A DNA stretch of 52,466 nt from Ruminococcus flavefaciens (GCA_004554385.1 SFMO01000155.1:1-52466); one strand, 5' to 3'; positions 25,655 through 34,004 are shown, counted from the stretch's first letter. Program-made: numbers and translations. Notes: generated from the letters alone by a model not told the origin.

Positions 25655-26599
25655 ATGAAAAGAAAAACGCTTATGAGCCTTGCCGCAGCTGCGGCGCTTG
25701 CTGTATCAGCAGCAGGTATCCCCGCTCACGGTGAAGCAGGTCTTTTTACGATCGGCGATGTGAACGGCGACGGCACTGTGGACTCAGTGGACGCGTCATG
25801 CGTTCTCGGTGCATATGCGGCAATTTCTGCGGGACAGGAAAGTCCTCTTTATTCCTTCGAGGAATCGGCAGGTGACTTCAACGGCGACGGAAAGCTGGAC
25901 GCCATTGACGCTTCAATGATACTTTCATACTTTGCATGGGTATCTGTAAGCGATGAAGGCGCTATATTCACCGACTTCCTTGAGAAAAACAACATCAAGC
26001 AGAGAACTACGGAGGAGGAAAGGGCTGAGCTCGAAAAGAGTCAGGAGCAGTCTCAGCCGACTGAAATACAGCAGGCTGTAAGTGCTGACAGCTTTGAGTA
26101 TACCCTCCCTCGTATCGACAGCGAGTATGAGGAGTGGTTCTGGGTCGGTGATTCGCGTACTGTGGGCCTTTCAAGAAGTGTGCCCATAGACTGCGTGGCA
26201 GTTGTGGGAGCAGGTATCGGTCTCTTCCGCAATAATTACGATCAGATCTGTCAGATACGTGACAAGACGGTCATAATCAATCTCGGTGTAAACGACCTCG
26301 ACAGCGGTGCTTACCTCAGACTCTACAACGGTCTGCCTGATGAATTCCTTGATAACAATAAGGTCATCTTCATGTCGGTAAATCCCTGCGACGGCGGATA
26401 TTCGTACCTCAACAGCAGGATAGAAGCATTCAATAATGATATGCGTGACGGTCTGGACAGCAGAATAACCTTCCTCGATTCCTACACCTATCTCATGTGG
26501 AACGGATACGGCACTGTGGACGGACTCCACTACACATCCGATACCTATATAAATATCTATAATTTCGTTTACGACAGCATATTCGGACCCGAAGAATGA
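25655..26599 (+). CDS. Secreted SGNH hydrolase with N-terminal dockerin
   Basis: 314 residues. The ATG at 25655 follows AAGGAG; a GTG at 25637 would overlap the ABC-F gene and lacks a site. Signal peptide (1 to about 25), dockerin (about 32-100: IGDVNGDGTVDSVDAS and AGDFNGDGKLDAIDAS), a charged linker, then an SGNH-like domain (about 155-310). SGNH blocks: GDSRT (Ser nucleophile), INLGVND (block III) and DGLHYT (Asp-His pair). Such domains are often carbohydrate esterases, so deacetylation of plant polysaccharides is a reasonable guess. A dockerin in front of the catalytic domain is less common than one at the C terminus. Its sequence class matches the cohesin-dockerin protein, not the GH9 enzymes. 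Confidence 0.85.
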   Translation: MKRKTLMSLAAAAALAVSAAGIPAHGEAGLFTIGDVNGDGTVDSVDASCVLGAYAAISAGQESPLYSFEESAGDFNGDGKLDAIDASMILSYFAWVSVSDEGAIFTDFLEKNNIKQRTTEEERAELEKSQEQSQPTEIQQAVSADSFEYTLPRIDSEYEEWFWVGDSRTVGLSRSVPIDCVAVVGAGIGLFRNNYDQICQIRDKTVIINLGVNDLDSGAYLRLYNGLPDEFLDNNKVIFMSVNPCDGGYSYLNSRIEAFNNDMRDGLDSRITFLDSYTYLMWNGYGTVDGLHYTSDTYINIYNFVYDSIFGPEE

Positions 26600-26632
26600 T
26601 TCGGTAAAAAAATGAATTATTTGAAATAGCTA

Positions 26633-26661
26633 TTGCATTGTGTGTCAATGTATGTTATAAT
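26633..26661 (+). promoter_or_regulatory. Promoter of the SCIFF locus
   Basis: TTGCAT, 17 bases, TATAAT, about 50 bases before the peptide start. Confidence 0.8.
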
Positions 26662-26713
26662 AATATAAAGTATTCTGCGGTGAATACCGTTAAAACCTAT
26701 GGAGGTCATAAAA

Positions 26714-26851
26714 ATGAAACACATCAAGACTATCAATAAGGCTAATCTCAAGGAATCCGCTAAGAAGGGCGGCTGCGGCAAGTGTCAGGCTTCATGTCAG
26801 TCTGCTTGCAAGACTTCTTGCACAGTTGCAAATCAGAAGTGCGAGAGATAA
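26714..26851 (+). CDS. scfA: SCIFF ranthipeptide precursor (six cysteines in forty-five residues)
   Basis: Exactly 45 residues with six cysteines at 21, 24, 28, 32, 36 and 43, preceded by GGAGG. It starts MKHIKTINKANLKESAKKGG, and the core has the family's CGKCQASCQSACKTSC pattern. SCIFF peptides are modified by a radical SAM enzyme that links Cys sulfurs to carbon atoms of nearby Thr or other residues. They are nearly universal in Clostridia and their biological role is unsettled. The maturase gene follows 71 bases later, separated by a terminator-like hairpin. Confidence 0.97.
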   Translation: MKHIKTINKANLKESAKKGGCGKCQASCQSACKTSCTVANQKCER

Positions 26852-26871
26852 GCTGAACGCTAAGATAAGTC

Positions 26872-26904
26872 GGGGCAGTATGAAAATGCTGCCTCATATT
26901 TTTT
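26872..26904 (+). terminator. Partial terminator between scfA and scfB
   Basis: GGGGCAGTAT and ATGCTGCCTC form a 10-bp stem with a GAAA loop, then ATATTTTTT. It would let most transcripts stop after the small peptide gene and fewer reach the maturase. Confidence 0.75.
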
Positions 26905-26922
26905 GAATAGAGGTATTGAATA

Positions 26923-28290
26923 ATGATACATAAATATAAGCTTAACGGACTTAACATAGTCCTCGATGTCAACAGCGGCGGAGTTCATCTGGTGGACGAG
27001 CTGACATATGACCTTCTCGACAATGTTGAGCCGCCCTTTGATGCGGAATGTCCACAGAACGTGGTGGATAAGCTGTCAAAGTCATATGAGGCTGACGATA
27101 TACGCGAATGCTACAGCGAGATAGTTGAGCTTTATAACGACAAGATACTCTTCTCTGAGGACGACTATGAAAAGTACGCTCAGTACTCCGTAGCGTCTCC
27201 TGTTAAGGCTATGTGCCTTAATATAGCCCACGACTGCCAGCTCAGATGCAAGTACTGCTTTGCTTCCACAGGAGATTTCGGCAAGGGCAGAAAGCTTATG
27301 TCATTTGAAACAGGCAAGCATGCTATAGACTTTCTCCTTGAGAATTCGGGGGACAGACCAAACCTTGAGCTGGACTTCTTCGGCGGAGAGCCACTTATGA
27401 ACTTCAATGTTGTAAAGCAGGTAGTTGAGTACGCAAGAAGCCGCGAAAAGGAGTATAACAAGAAATTCCGCTTCACTATCACCACAAACGGACTCCTTCT
27501 CGACGATGAGAAGATAGAATTCATAAACCGTGAGATGTCGAATGTTGTGCTTTCCATTGACGGACGCAAGGAGGTAAACGACTATTTCCGCGTGCTCCCA
27601 AACGGACAGGGCTGTTACGACATCATTATGCCAAAGTACAAAAAGCTCGTTGAGGGCAGAGGTGACAAGGAGTACTATGTAAGAGGTACTTTCACCAATA
27701 AGAATCTGGACTTCTCAAATGACGTTTTCGCACTTAATGAGGCGGGCTTCGATCAGATCTCTGTTGAGCCTGTTGTGGGCGACGACGATATTTACGCACT
27801 TACCGAAAAGGACCTCCCCACAGTTTTTGCTGAGTATGAAAAGCTGGCACAGAGACTCCTCGAAAACGAAAAGAAGGGAAAGAAGTTCAACTTCTTCCAT
27901 TTCATGCTGGACCTCGATCAGGGTCCCTGCGCTATCAAGCGCCTCAGAGGCTGCGGCTGCGGAAACGATTATGTTGCTATCACCCCTGACGGCGACATCT
28001 TCCCATGTCATCAGTTCGTCGGTATTGACGAGTACAAAATGGGCAATATAGACGAGGGTACCTTCAATCAGGAAATGAAGGCGGACTTTGCTAAGGCTCA
28101 CGTTTATTCAAAGCCCGATTGCCGCGAGTGCTGGGCTAAATTCTACTGCAGCGGCGGCTGCAATGCCAATAATTATCAGTACATGGGCGACATCAGGACT
28201 GCTCACAAGATCTCATGTCAGCTGGAAAAGAAGCGCCTTGAATGTGCTATAATGATGAAGGCTGTACGCATGGCAGAAGACGCTGAATGA
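26923..28290 (+). CDS. scfB: SCIFF radical SAM thioether maturase
   Basis: 455 residues. N-terminal about 90 residues form a RiPP-recognition-like region (HKYKLNGLNIVLDVNSGGVHLVDE). The radical SAM cluster is C105, C109, C112 in HDCQLRCKYCF. The C-terminal SPASM region has many Cys (CAIKRLRGCGCGNDY, FPCHQF, CRECWAKFYCSGGCN, SCQLEKKRLEC) for two more iron-sulfur clusters. It makes the sulfur-to-carbon cross-links in the ScfA peptide. Length and motifs match the family throughout. It lies directly after scfA on the same strand, and an AraC-type gene follows. Confidence 0.96.
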   Translation: MIHKYKLNGLNIVLDVNSGGVHLVDELTYDLLDNVEPPFDAECPQNVVDKLSKSYEADDIRECYSEIVELYNDKILFSEDDYEKYAQYSVASPVKAMCLNIAHDCQLRCKYCFASTGDFGKGRKLMSFETGKHAIDFLLENSGDRPNLELDFFGGEPLMNFNVVKQVVEYARSREKEYNKKFRFTITTNGLLLDDEKIEFINREMSNVVLSIDGRKEVNDYFRVLPNGQGCYDIIMPKYKKLVEGRGDKEYYVRGTFTNKNLDFSNDVFALNEAGFDQISVEPVVGDDDIYALTEKDLPTVFAEYEKLAQRLLENEKKGKKFNFFHFMLDLDQGPCAIKRLRGCGCGNDYVAITPDGDIFPCHQFVGIDEYKMGNIDEGTFNQEMKADFAKAHVYSKPDCRECWAKFYCSGGCNANNYQYMGDIRTAHKISCQLEKKRLECAIMMKAVRMAEDAE

Positions 28291-28294
28291 CCAA

Positions 28295-28326
28295 AAAGGG
28301 AATATCGGAAACGATGTTCCCTTTGA
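28295..28326 (+). terminator. Weak terminator-like hairpin after scfB
   Basis: AAAGGGAA/TTCCCTTT with inner ATCG/CGAT stem, followed only by TTTG, so read-through into the AraC gene is likely. Confidence 0.45.
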
Positions 28327-28361
28327 TCGTATTGATGCACTTACCGAACAGGAGGGAGAAT

Positions 28362-29150
28362 ATGAAGATCAACCGCATATTGCTCAACTGCAGACGTGAT
28401 ACTTCACTTGGCGGTGAAATGGGCGCAGATCCCGTGCTTCTGTTTTTCAGGACTCCTGTTGCATATAACGAAGGAAACAGTGTGAGGCAGACCACAAAGC
28501 CCTCTGTGGCACTGATGACAAGCGGATACAAGCAGAGCTTCCGCCCTGTGAACGGCAAGACACTGAGGTATGATCTGGTCAGCTTCAGAACATCTGCTGC
28601 CGACAGACAGTATATCAGTTCAATGAACATAATACAGGACATTCCCGTGGAGCTGAATGACGACTTTATCATTTCGGCAACACTTCGCTCAATGAGATCA
28701 CAGTCCATTGACCGCGGAAAGCATTTCAGTGAATTCATGGAGCTTTCAATGCGTATCATATTCATAGCCATGAGCGATATATCTGACAGCTGCAATGAGG
28801 ATCCGAATCTGAAGATACCGCGTTATGCTGAGCTGAGAAAACTCCGTGATGCGGTATACGACGATCCTTCTGCAGGCTGGTCTGTGGAGGAGATGTGTGA
28901 GGATATGCAGATCAGCAAGACCTACTTTCACCGCCTCTATCTTGAAGCATTCGGAGTTACCTTCAGACAGGATATAATTGAGAGCCGTCTTATTCATGCT
29001 GCGGAGCTGCTGAAAAATACAGACCTTTCGGTTACAGCTATATCGGAGACCTGCGGCTATGACAGCGAGTCCTATTTTATGCGGCAGTTCAAGCAGCATA
29101 GGGGCTGCACTCCTTCAGAGTACAGAAGAAAGGTGAGAAATACCGACTGA
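28362..29150 (+). CDS. AraC-family transcriptional regulator
   Basis: 262 residues from ATG at MKINRILLNC, which has AGGAGG six bases upstream; the longer frame has no such site. The N-terminal 150 residues resemble a cupin-like AraC sensor (FFRTPVAYNEGNS, VNGKTLRYDLVSFR). The C-terminal 100 residues carry two HTHs: WSVEEMCEDMQISKTYFHRLY and VTAISETCGYDSESYFMRQF. It follows the SCIFF maturase with only a weak terminator between, so it may control or respond to that system, though this could also be a chance neighbour. Many AraC sensors of this shape bind sugars. Confidence 0.88.
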   Translation: MKINRILLNCRRDTSLGGEMGADPVLLFFRTPVAYNEGNSVRQTTKPSVALMTSGYKQSFRPVNGKTLRYDLVSFRTSAADRQYISSMNIIQDIPVELNDDFIISATLRSMRSQSIDRGKHFSEFMELSMRIIFIAMSDISDSCNEDPNLKIPRYAELRKLRDAVYDDPSAGWSVEEMCEDMQISKTYFHRLYLEAFGVTFRQDIIESRLIHAAELLKNTDLSVTAISETCGYDSESYFMRQFKQHRGCTPSEYRRKVRNTD

Positions 29151-29239
29151 GTACAGGGAATTTTGTGGACATTTCAGACTGCTTCGTGCACTATGTGCAA
29201 ATTTATATGGATTATTAGTGCAAAAAATAAAAAAAACAC

Positions 29240-29268
29240 TTTACAAGTACAAAAAATTGTGATATAAT
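29240..29268 (+). promoter_or_regulatory. Promoter of the VanY-like gene
   Basis: TTTACA, 17 bases, TATAAT. The leader of about 115 bases holds no clear structure. Confidence 0.75.
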
Positions 29269-29388
29269 ACTCAATGAAAGCAAATTATGACTTTTTTCGC
29301 ACTTTTATGTGCACCGTATATAGTGGACAGGTGTGTGCTTGTGCAGCGCCTGTAAAACTGAATATACTTTAAGGAGCGATTTCGTTTT

Positions 29389-30447
29389 ATGACTAACGGA
29401 GATAAGCGAAGAAACCGCAAAAGAGAAAAGGTATCAAAGAGATATAAAGTGAGATACGACAGACTCGTTGCGGTAGTACTTGTTCTGGTAGTTCTTATCG
29501 TTATACTTACGTCGTGCGTAAAGAGCTGCTCGGGCAAGGGAGAGAACAAAAACTCCGATCCGAAGGCGACGACAGCAACAGCTGATAATACTCAGCAATC
29601 TTCAATTATAGACAAGCTCGAGACAAGTGATGAGACAAAATCTATCATAACAGGCACAGCCGACGGTCAGAAACCGTCAGATGCGCAGTTTACTTCTGAA
29701 ATACATAAAGCAGAGGATGTCAATACAGGAAATCTCATTCTCGTAAACTCTGACCATGAGTACAAGTTTGCTGAGGGCGATATTGATCTGACAGTTCTCT
29801 GGGACGTTATCAGCGGCGATATTTTCCATGTCAGAGATATGGTAACATCTCTTGACAAGGAGACTCTTGACCAGTTCCAGGCTCTTATGCAGGCATTCTA
29901 CGATAAGGAAAAGAATTCCGACATCTATGTTATCGGAGGCTACCGTTCAAAGGGTGACCAGGACGACGCATACTGGAGCGGAAATTCGCAGTTCAAGGGC
30001 GGATGTTCAGATTACCACACAGGAAGATCTCTTGATCTTGCTATCGTGCCTTCTGACGGTTCAAGCTCGGGCTACTATTCGCCTACAGGTGTTTATGGCT
30101 TCATCGATGAGCATGCCGCAGAGTATGGTTTCGTGATCCGTTACCCTGAGGGTAAGGAGAACTACACCCATGAGCGCGTAAGAGACTACACATACAGATA
30201 TGTGGGAGTTCCGCACGCTGTTTACATGAAGCAGAATTCTCTCTGTCTTGAGGAGTATATCGACAAGCTTAAGGAGCATACTAAGGATGATCCTATTGAG
30301 GTCACAGTCGACAAGAAGCTTTATCAGATTTACTATGCTCCTGCAAATTCAACAGGAGATACAGAGGTGCCTGTTCCTTCCAACAAGACCTATACTGTTT
30401 CGGGAAATAACGTTGACGGATTTATCGTTACAGTCAGCATGAATTAA
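29389..30447 (+). CDS. Membrane-anchored VanY-like (D-alanyl-D-alanine carboxypeptidase fold) protein lacking key residues
   Basis: 352 residues. A basic N terminus and one membrane helix (about 26-44) anchor a Ser/Thr-rich stalk and a VanY domain (about 165-300). The fold is recognisable from VIGGYRSKGDQ, SDYHTGRSLDL and RYVGVPHA. VanY enzymes bind zinc through His and Asp of SxHxxGxxxD plus a His in ExWHxRYVG, where the Glu is catalytic. Here the first pair is present, but the last motif reads RDYTYRYVG, so both the catalytic Glu and third zinc ligand are replaced. It may bind peptidoglycan stems without cutting, or use other residues. RBS AAGGAG is 12 bases before the ATG. A terminator follows. 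Confidence 0.8.
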   Translation: MTNGDKRRNRKREKVSKRYKVRYDRLVAVVLVLVVLIVILTSCVKSCSGKGENKNSDPKATTATADNTQQSSIIDKLETSDETKSIITGTADGQKPSDAQFTSEIHKAEDVNTGNLILVNSDHEYKFAEGDIDLTVLWDVISGDIFHVRDMVTSLDKETLDQFQALMQAFYDKEKNSDIYVIGGYRSKGDQDDAYWSGNSQFKGGCSDYHTGRSLDLAIVPSDGSSSGYYSPTGVYGFIDEHAAEYGFVIRYPEGKENYTHERVRDYTYRYVGVPHAVYMKQNSLCLEEYIDKLKEHTKDDPIEVTVDKKLYQIYYAPANSTGDTEVPVPSNKTYTVSGNNVDGFIVTVSMN

Positions 30448-30458
30448 AGCATAAAAAT

Positions 30459-30487
30459 GTCCCCCTCAAAAAGGGGGACTATTTTGG
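30459..30487 (+). terminator. Terminator of the VanY-like gene
   Basis: GTCCCCCT and AGGGGGAC stem then TATTTT. Confidence 0.85.
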
Positions 30488-30509
30488 TTTGAAAAGAACG
30501 GAGATAAAT

Positions 30510-32159
30510 GTGAAAAAGAGAAAGATAATTGCACTTGCTGCATGTGCGGCAGTTATGGCAGGCGGTGTAACTGCCTGCGGCGACGATGATAAGCGCGGAA
30601 GCGGAGCAGGGCATATGTACGGAGCGGCGCTTGCAAGTAATCCGCAGAGCCTGGATCCGCAGTTTGCAGGCGATCCCTCTTCTGCTACAGTAATAAAGAA
30701 TATGTACAGCGGCCTCGTTATGAAGGACAGCAGCGGCAGCATAGTCTGCTGCAACGCAAAGGACTATAGCGTGTCAGAGGACGGCTGTGTCTATACATTT
30801 GACCTGAGAGATGACAATTACTGGTTCTTCGACACTAACGAGAACGACGTCATCGACGATGATGAGTATTTTCCTGTCACTGCCGATGACTATGTTTTCG
30901 CTCTCAGAAGACTTCTTGATCCGAAAATGCACTCGCCCTATGCAAGGGAGTTTGCCTGCATAAAGAACAGTCAGCGAGTATTGGAGGGAAGCTATTCCAC
31001 AGAGGCTGTAGGAGCAGCTGCACTGGACGATCATACCCTTCAGATCACTCTGGAGTACCCCTGTGCGGAATTCCTCGGACTGCTGACCACTCCTGCTGCT
31101 TTTCCCTGCAATGAGGAGTTTTTCATTTCCACAAAGGGAAGGTACGGTCTCGATGACAGGTCGGTCATGTCCAACGGCCCCTTCTACGTCCGCCAGTGGT
31201 TCTACGATCCCTATGGAAGCAACAATATCCTGTATATGCGCAAGAATACCGTCAATGAACGTGACGACTATGAGGTGCTGCCCACATTTGTAAGCTTCTC
31301 AATACAGGACAGCGAGGCTGAGGTACGACAGTGCTTTAAGGAAGAGGAGACAGAGTGTTTCACAGCCATGAAGGTAGGCGGCTACAATCCCAAGAAATAC
31401 AGCGTTGTCGGACAGAAGGCGACTACTCTCGGTCTTATATTCAATCCCGATGATAAGCTGTATTCCAATAAGGAACTCTGCAAAGCCGTGGCTTTTTCGG
31501 CTGACAGGGAAGCTCTCCGCGGCGAGCTTGACGGCGATATGCAGATCGCTTACGGTATAATCCCTCCTGCTGTGGATATTCTCGGAAGAAGCTACCGTGA
31601 CCTTGCTTCCGACAAGCAGTTCGATATGTTTGACAGGGAAAAGGCTGTTGAGTGCCTTGCAAAAGCAAAAGAGGAGCTGAAGATCAGCTCCGTTGAAAGT
31701 GTAAAGATAATAGTCGATTCGGGAACGGTGGATTCAAGGTATCTTCATCTGCTGTCCCAGAGCTGTCAGGAGAGCCTCGGCATCTATATAGGTATAGAGG
31801 ACCTTACCTCAGAGGAGTTCAATCAGAGAATAGCCGACGGCAATTACAGTATCGCACTGTATCCTCTGAAAGCCGACTTTAACAGCGGACTTGCGGTGTT
31901 CGGGGAATTTGACAAGAATCCTTGCCTGAAAAGTGCGGCAGGGGGGCTGAATGTCTCGGAAAGTATATTGCAGTGCCCGTCAGTAACGGAGCTTGTCAAC
32001 AGCTATGCCGATGCTGAGAGGACGCTCCTTGAACAGCACGGATTTATCCCTCTGTTCTACAAGAACTCCTATATCGTGGCAAATAAAGACAATGAGGATA
32101 TAATTTACGACCCCTTCACGGGAGCTGTTGACTATCGTATCGCAAAGAACTACAGCTGA
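30510..32159 (+). CDS. Solute-binding lipoprotein, peptide/OppA family
   Basis: 549 residues. The GTG at 30510 is chosen because GGAG is six bases upstream; a TTG at 30489 lies inside the preceding terminator region. A lipobox (GGVTAC, Cys near residue 23) marks a membrane-attached lipoprotein. The SBP_bac_5 fold shows in SLDPQFAGDPSSATVIKNMY, VTADDYVFALRRLLDP and GRYGLDDRSVMSNGPF. It would capture oligopeptides for an ABC importer. No permease or ATPase genes adjoin it, so it is an orphan binding protein or sensor. Confidence 0.88.
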   Translation: MKKRKIIALAACAAVMAGGVTACGDDDKRGSGAGHMYGAALASNPQSLDPQFAGDPSSATVIKNMYSGLVMKDSSGSIVCCNAKDYSVSEDGCVYTFDLRDDNYWFFDTNENDVIDDDEYFPVTADDYVFALRRLLDPKMHSPYAREFACIKNSQRVLEGSYSTEAVGAAALDDHTLQITLEYPCAEFLGLLTTPAAFPCNEEFFISTKGRYGLDDRSVMSNGPFYVRQWFYDPYGSNNILYMRKNTVNERDDYEVLPTFVSFSIQDSEAEVRQCFKEEETECFTAMKVGGYNPKKYSVVGQKATTLGLIFNPDDKLYSNKELCKAVAFSADREALRGELDGDMQIAYGIIPPAVDILGRSYRDLASDKQFDMFDREKAVECLAKAKEELKISSVESVKIIVDSGTVDSRYLHLLSQSCQESLGIYIGIEDLTSEEFNQRIADGNYSIALYPLKADFNSGLAVFGEFDKNPCLKSAAGGLNVSESILQCPSVTELVNSYADAERTLLEQHGFIPLFYKNSYIVANKDNEDIIYDPFTGAVDYRIAKNYS

Positions 32160-32278
32160 TATTACTGAAATGGGCGGCTAAAAGCAAGCAGTCTGATGTC
32201 GCCCTCATAATTTCTGGCAAAAACCTTTTTCTGAGGCAGTAAAGTGCATAATTTTTTCTATTTTACTATAAAAAGGGC

Positions 32279-32307
32279 TTGACTTTTGCATTTATATGTG
32301 TTATAAT
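32279..32307 (+). promoter_or_regulatory. Promoter of the rpmG-secE-nusG-rplK-rplA operon
   Basis: TTGACT, 17 bases, TATAAT, about 100 bases upstream of rpmG. Confidence 0.88.
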
Positions 32308-32314
32308 TTTAGTA

Positions 32315-32351
32315 CCTCGTTGGGGGTTTATTTTTTTGTCCCCGTGCGAGG
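32315..32351 (+). promoter_or_regulatory. Leader hairpin of the rpmG operon
   Basis: CCTCG/CGAGG enclosing GGGG/CCCC with a T-rich loop, at the start of the transcript. Role not determined. Confidence 0.45.
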
Positions 32352-32407
32352 GAGGCAAACAACCTACCTTTGGTAACAAAGGAAGTATTAATTCAGGAGG
32401 TGCCGAT

Positions 32408-32557
32408 ATGAGAGTAAAGGTTACTTTAGCTTGTACAGAGTGCAAGCAGCGCAACTATGTTTCCAAGAAAAACAAGAAGAATGACCCGGACAGAATTGAA
32501 ATGATGAAGCATTGCAAATTCTGCAGAAAGCATACTCTTCACAAGGAAACAAAGTAA
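32408..32557 (+). CDS. rpmG: 50S ribosomal protein L33
   Basis: 49 residues, MRVKVTLACTECKQRNYVS and ending CKFCRKHTLHKETK. Both CxxC pairs are kept, so this is the zinc-binding form. AGGAGG precedes the start. First gene of the operon, with secE 17 bases after. Confidence 0.97.
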   Translation: MRVKVTLACTECKQRNYVSKKNKKNDPDRIEMMKHCKFCRKHTLHKETK

Positions 32558-32574
32558 TCGGAAGGAGTATTTTT

Positions 32575-32808
32575 ATGGCTAAGAATACAACTTCAGAGAA
32601 GAAGTCCGAGAAAAAAGAAGGCGGAAAGATCCGCAAGTGGTTCAAGGACCTCAAAGTAGAATTCAAAAAAGTGGTTTGGCCAACCAAGAAGACAGTTATC
32701 AACAACACTTCTGTTGTTGTCGGCGTTATCGTCGGTTCAGCTATTCTTGTTGGACTGATCGATCAGGGCTTTCTCGGCCTGCTGCGTCTTATCTATAACG
32801 CAGGCTAA
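32575..32808 (+). CDS. secE: Preprotein translocase subunit SecE
   Basis: 77 residues. A charged N-terminal stretch leads into the conserved amphipathic helix FKKVVWPTKKTV and a single membrane helix (VVVGVIVGSAILVGLID). SecE clamps SecY in the protein-conducting channel. The short single-helix form is typical of Gram-positive bacteria. The ATG follows GGAAGGAG. The order rpmG-secE-nusG is conserved across bacteria. Confidence 0.96.
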   Translation: MAKNTTSEKKSEKKEGGKIRKWFKDLKVEFKKVVWPTKKTVINNTSVVVGVIVGSAILVGLIDQGFLGLLRLIYNAG

Positions 32809-32834
32809 TTTCTAAGGGAATCAGGAGGAATATT

Positions 32835-33362
32835 ATGTCAGAAGCAGCTAAGTGGTACGTTATACACACATATTCAGGCTATGAAAATAAGGTAGCCCAG
32901 AATATTGAAAAGGTAGTAGAAAACCGCAAGCTTCATGAACTTATCCAAGAGGTAAGAGTTCCTACCGAAAAAGCTACTGAGATCACAGACGGCAAAACCA
33001 AGGAAGTAGAGCGTAAGACCTATCCCGGTTACGTTCTCGTCAAGATGATAATGAACGACGATTCATGGTACGTCGTTAGAAATACCAGAGGCTGCACAGG
33101 CTTCGTAGGACCTGCTTCAGAGCCTACTCCTCTCTCGGAAGAGGAAGTTCAGAAGCTCTTCGGTCTCGAAGTTGCAACTGTTACCGTCAACTTCAAGGTG
33201 GGCGACAGTGTGCGTATCTCGGGTACTGCTATGGACGGATTTATCGGCGTTGTTCAGAACATCAATATCGATGACCGCACTGTAGACCTTCTTGTCTCAA
33301 TGTTCGGTCGTGAAACCCCCACAACTCTGCCTATTAACCAGGTAGTAAAGGTGGAGGACTAA
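32835..33362 (+). CDS. nusG: Transcription termination/antitermination protein NusG
   Basis: 175 residues. The NGN domain begins KWYVIHTYSGYENKVAQNI and includes KTYPGYVLVKM and WYVVRNTRGCTGFVG. The C-terminal KOW domain has FKVGDSVRISGTAMDGFIGVVQNI. It binds RNA polymerase and couples it to the ribosome or, in Firmicutes, promotes pausing. Normal length, with TCAGGAGG upstream of the start. It is followed by the rplK leader, which contains one of two L1-type sites. Confidence 0.97.
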   Translation: MSEAAKWYVIHTYSGYENKVAQNIEKVVENRKLHELIQEVRVPTEKATEITDGKTKEVERKTYPGYVLVKMIMNDDSWYVVRNTRGCTGFVGPASEPTPLSEEEVQKLFGLEVATVTVNFKVGDSVRISGTAMDGFIGVVQNINIDDRTVDLLVSMFGRETPTTLPINQVVKVED

Positions 33363-33395
33363 TTCAGGTCAAAAAGAATCCGCAGTATGGATTCA

Positions 33396-33435
33396 GTGGG
33401 AGAGGTAAAATAGTTCTTGCCTCGCCATTTACCAC
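33396..33435 (+). promoter_or_regulatory. L1-type regulatory site in the rplK leader
   Basis: GTGG/CCAC outer stem with an inner GAGG/CCTC stem; the ends read GTGGGAG and TTACCAC, as at the second site at 33932-33985. Probably where L1 (or L11) represses its own mRNA. Confidence 0.45.
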
Positions 33436-33455
33436 ATTTATGGAGGTGCGAATAC

Positions 33456-33881
33456 ATGGCACAGAAAGTAGTTGGCTACATTAAGCTTCAGATCGCAGCA
33501 GGAAAGGCTACTCCTGCACCACCTGTTGGTCCGGCACTCGGTCAGCATGGTGTTAATATCATGGCATTCACAAAGGAATTCAACGAGAGAACCAAGAACG
33601 ACATCGGTATGATCATTCCTGTTGTTATTACTGTTTACGCAGACCGTTCATTCTCGTTCATCACAAAGACTCCACCCGCAGCAGTCCTCATCAAGAAGGC
33701 TTGCAACATCAACAGCGGTTCAGGAGTTCCTAATAAGACAAAGGTCGCAAACATCACTAAGGAGCAGGTTCAGAAGATCGCTGAGACTAAGATGCAGGAT
33801 CTCAACGCTGGTTCACTCGAGGCAGCAATGAGCATGATCGCTGGTACAGCTCGCTCAATGGGCGTTGTAGTTGTTGACTAA
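33456..33881 (+). CDS. rplK: 50S ribosomal protein L11
   Basis: 141 residues, MAQKVVGYIKLQIAAGKATP with the hallmark PPVGPALGQHGVNIMAF and the C-terminal RNA-binding GTARSMGVVV. It forms the stalk base that binds translation GTPases. The start is set by GGAGGTG upstream; the longer frame reaches into the leader. Confidence 0.97.
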   Translation: MAQKVVGYIKLQIAAGKATPAPPVGPALGQHGVNIMAFTKEFNERTKNDIGMIIPVVITVYADRSFSFITKTPPAAVLIKKACNINSGSGVPNKTKVANITKEQVQKIAETKMQDLNAGSLEAAMSMIAGTARSMGVVVVD

Positions 33882-33931
33882 TCAATTTAATGAATGATGA
33901 AGTGGGGGAATCCCCGTTCAGAGTTCTATTG

Positions 33932-33985
33932 GTGGGAGGAAAATTCCGCTAATCGGGTAAGCTATAAGCTCCCCGGTATTACCAC
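33932..33985 (+). promoter_or_regulatory. Second L1-type site, between rplK and rplA
   Basis: GTGGGAGG at 33932 and TTACCAC ending at 33985 repeat the ends of the rplK-leader site, around a different inner fold (AGCT/AGCT hairpin and CGGG/CCCG). The 123-base spacer between the two genes is unusually long for this operon. Confidence 0.45.
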
Positions 33986-34004
33986 TTAAATAGGAGGAAA
34001 TATA

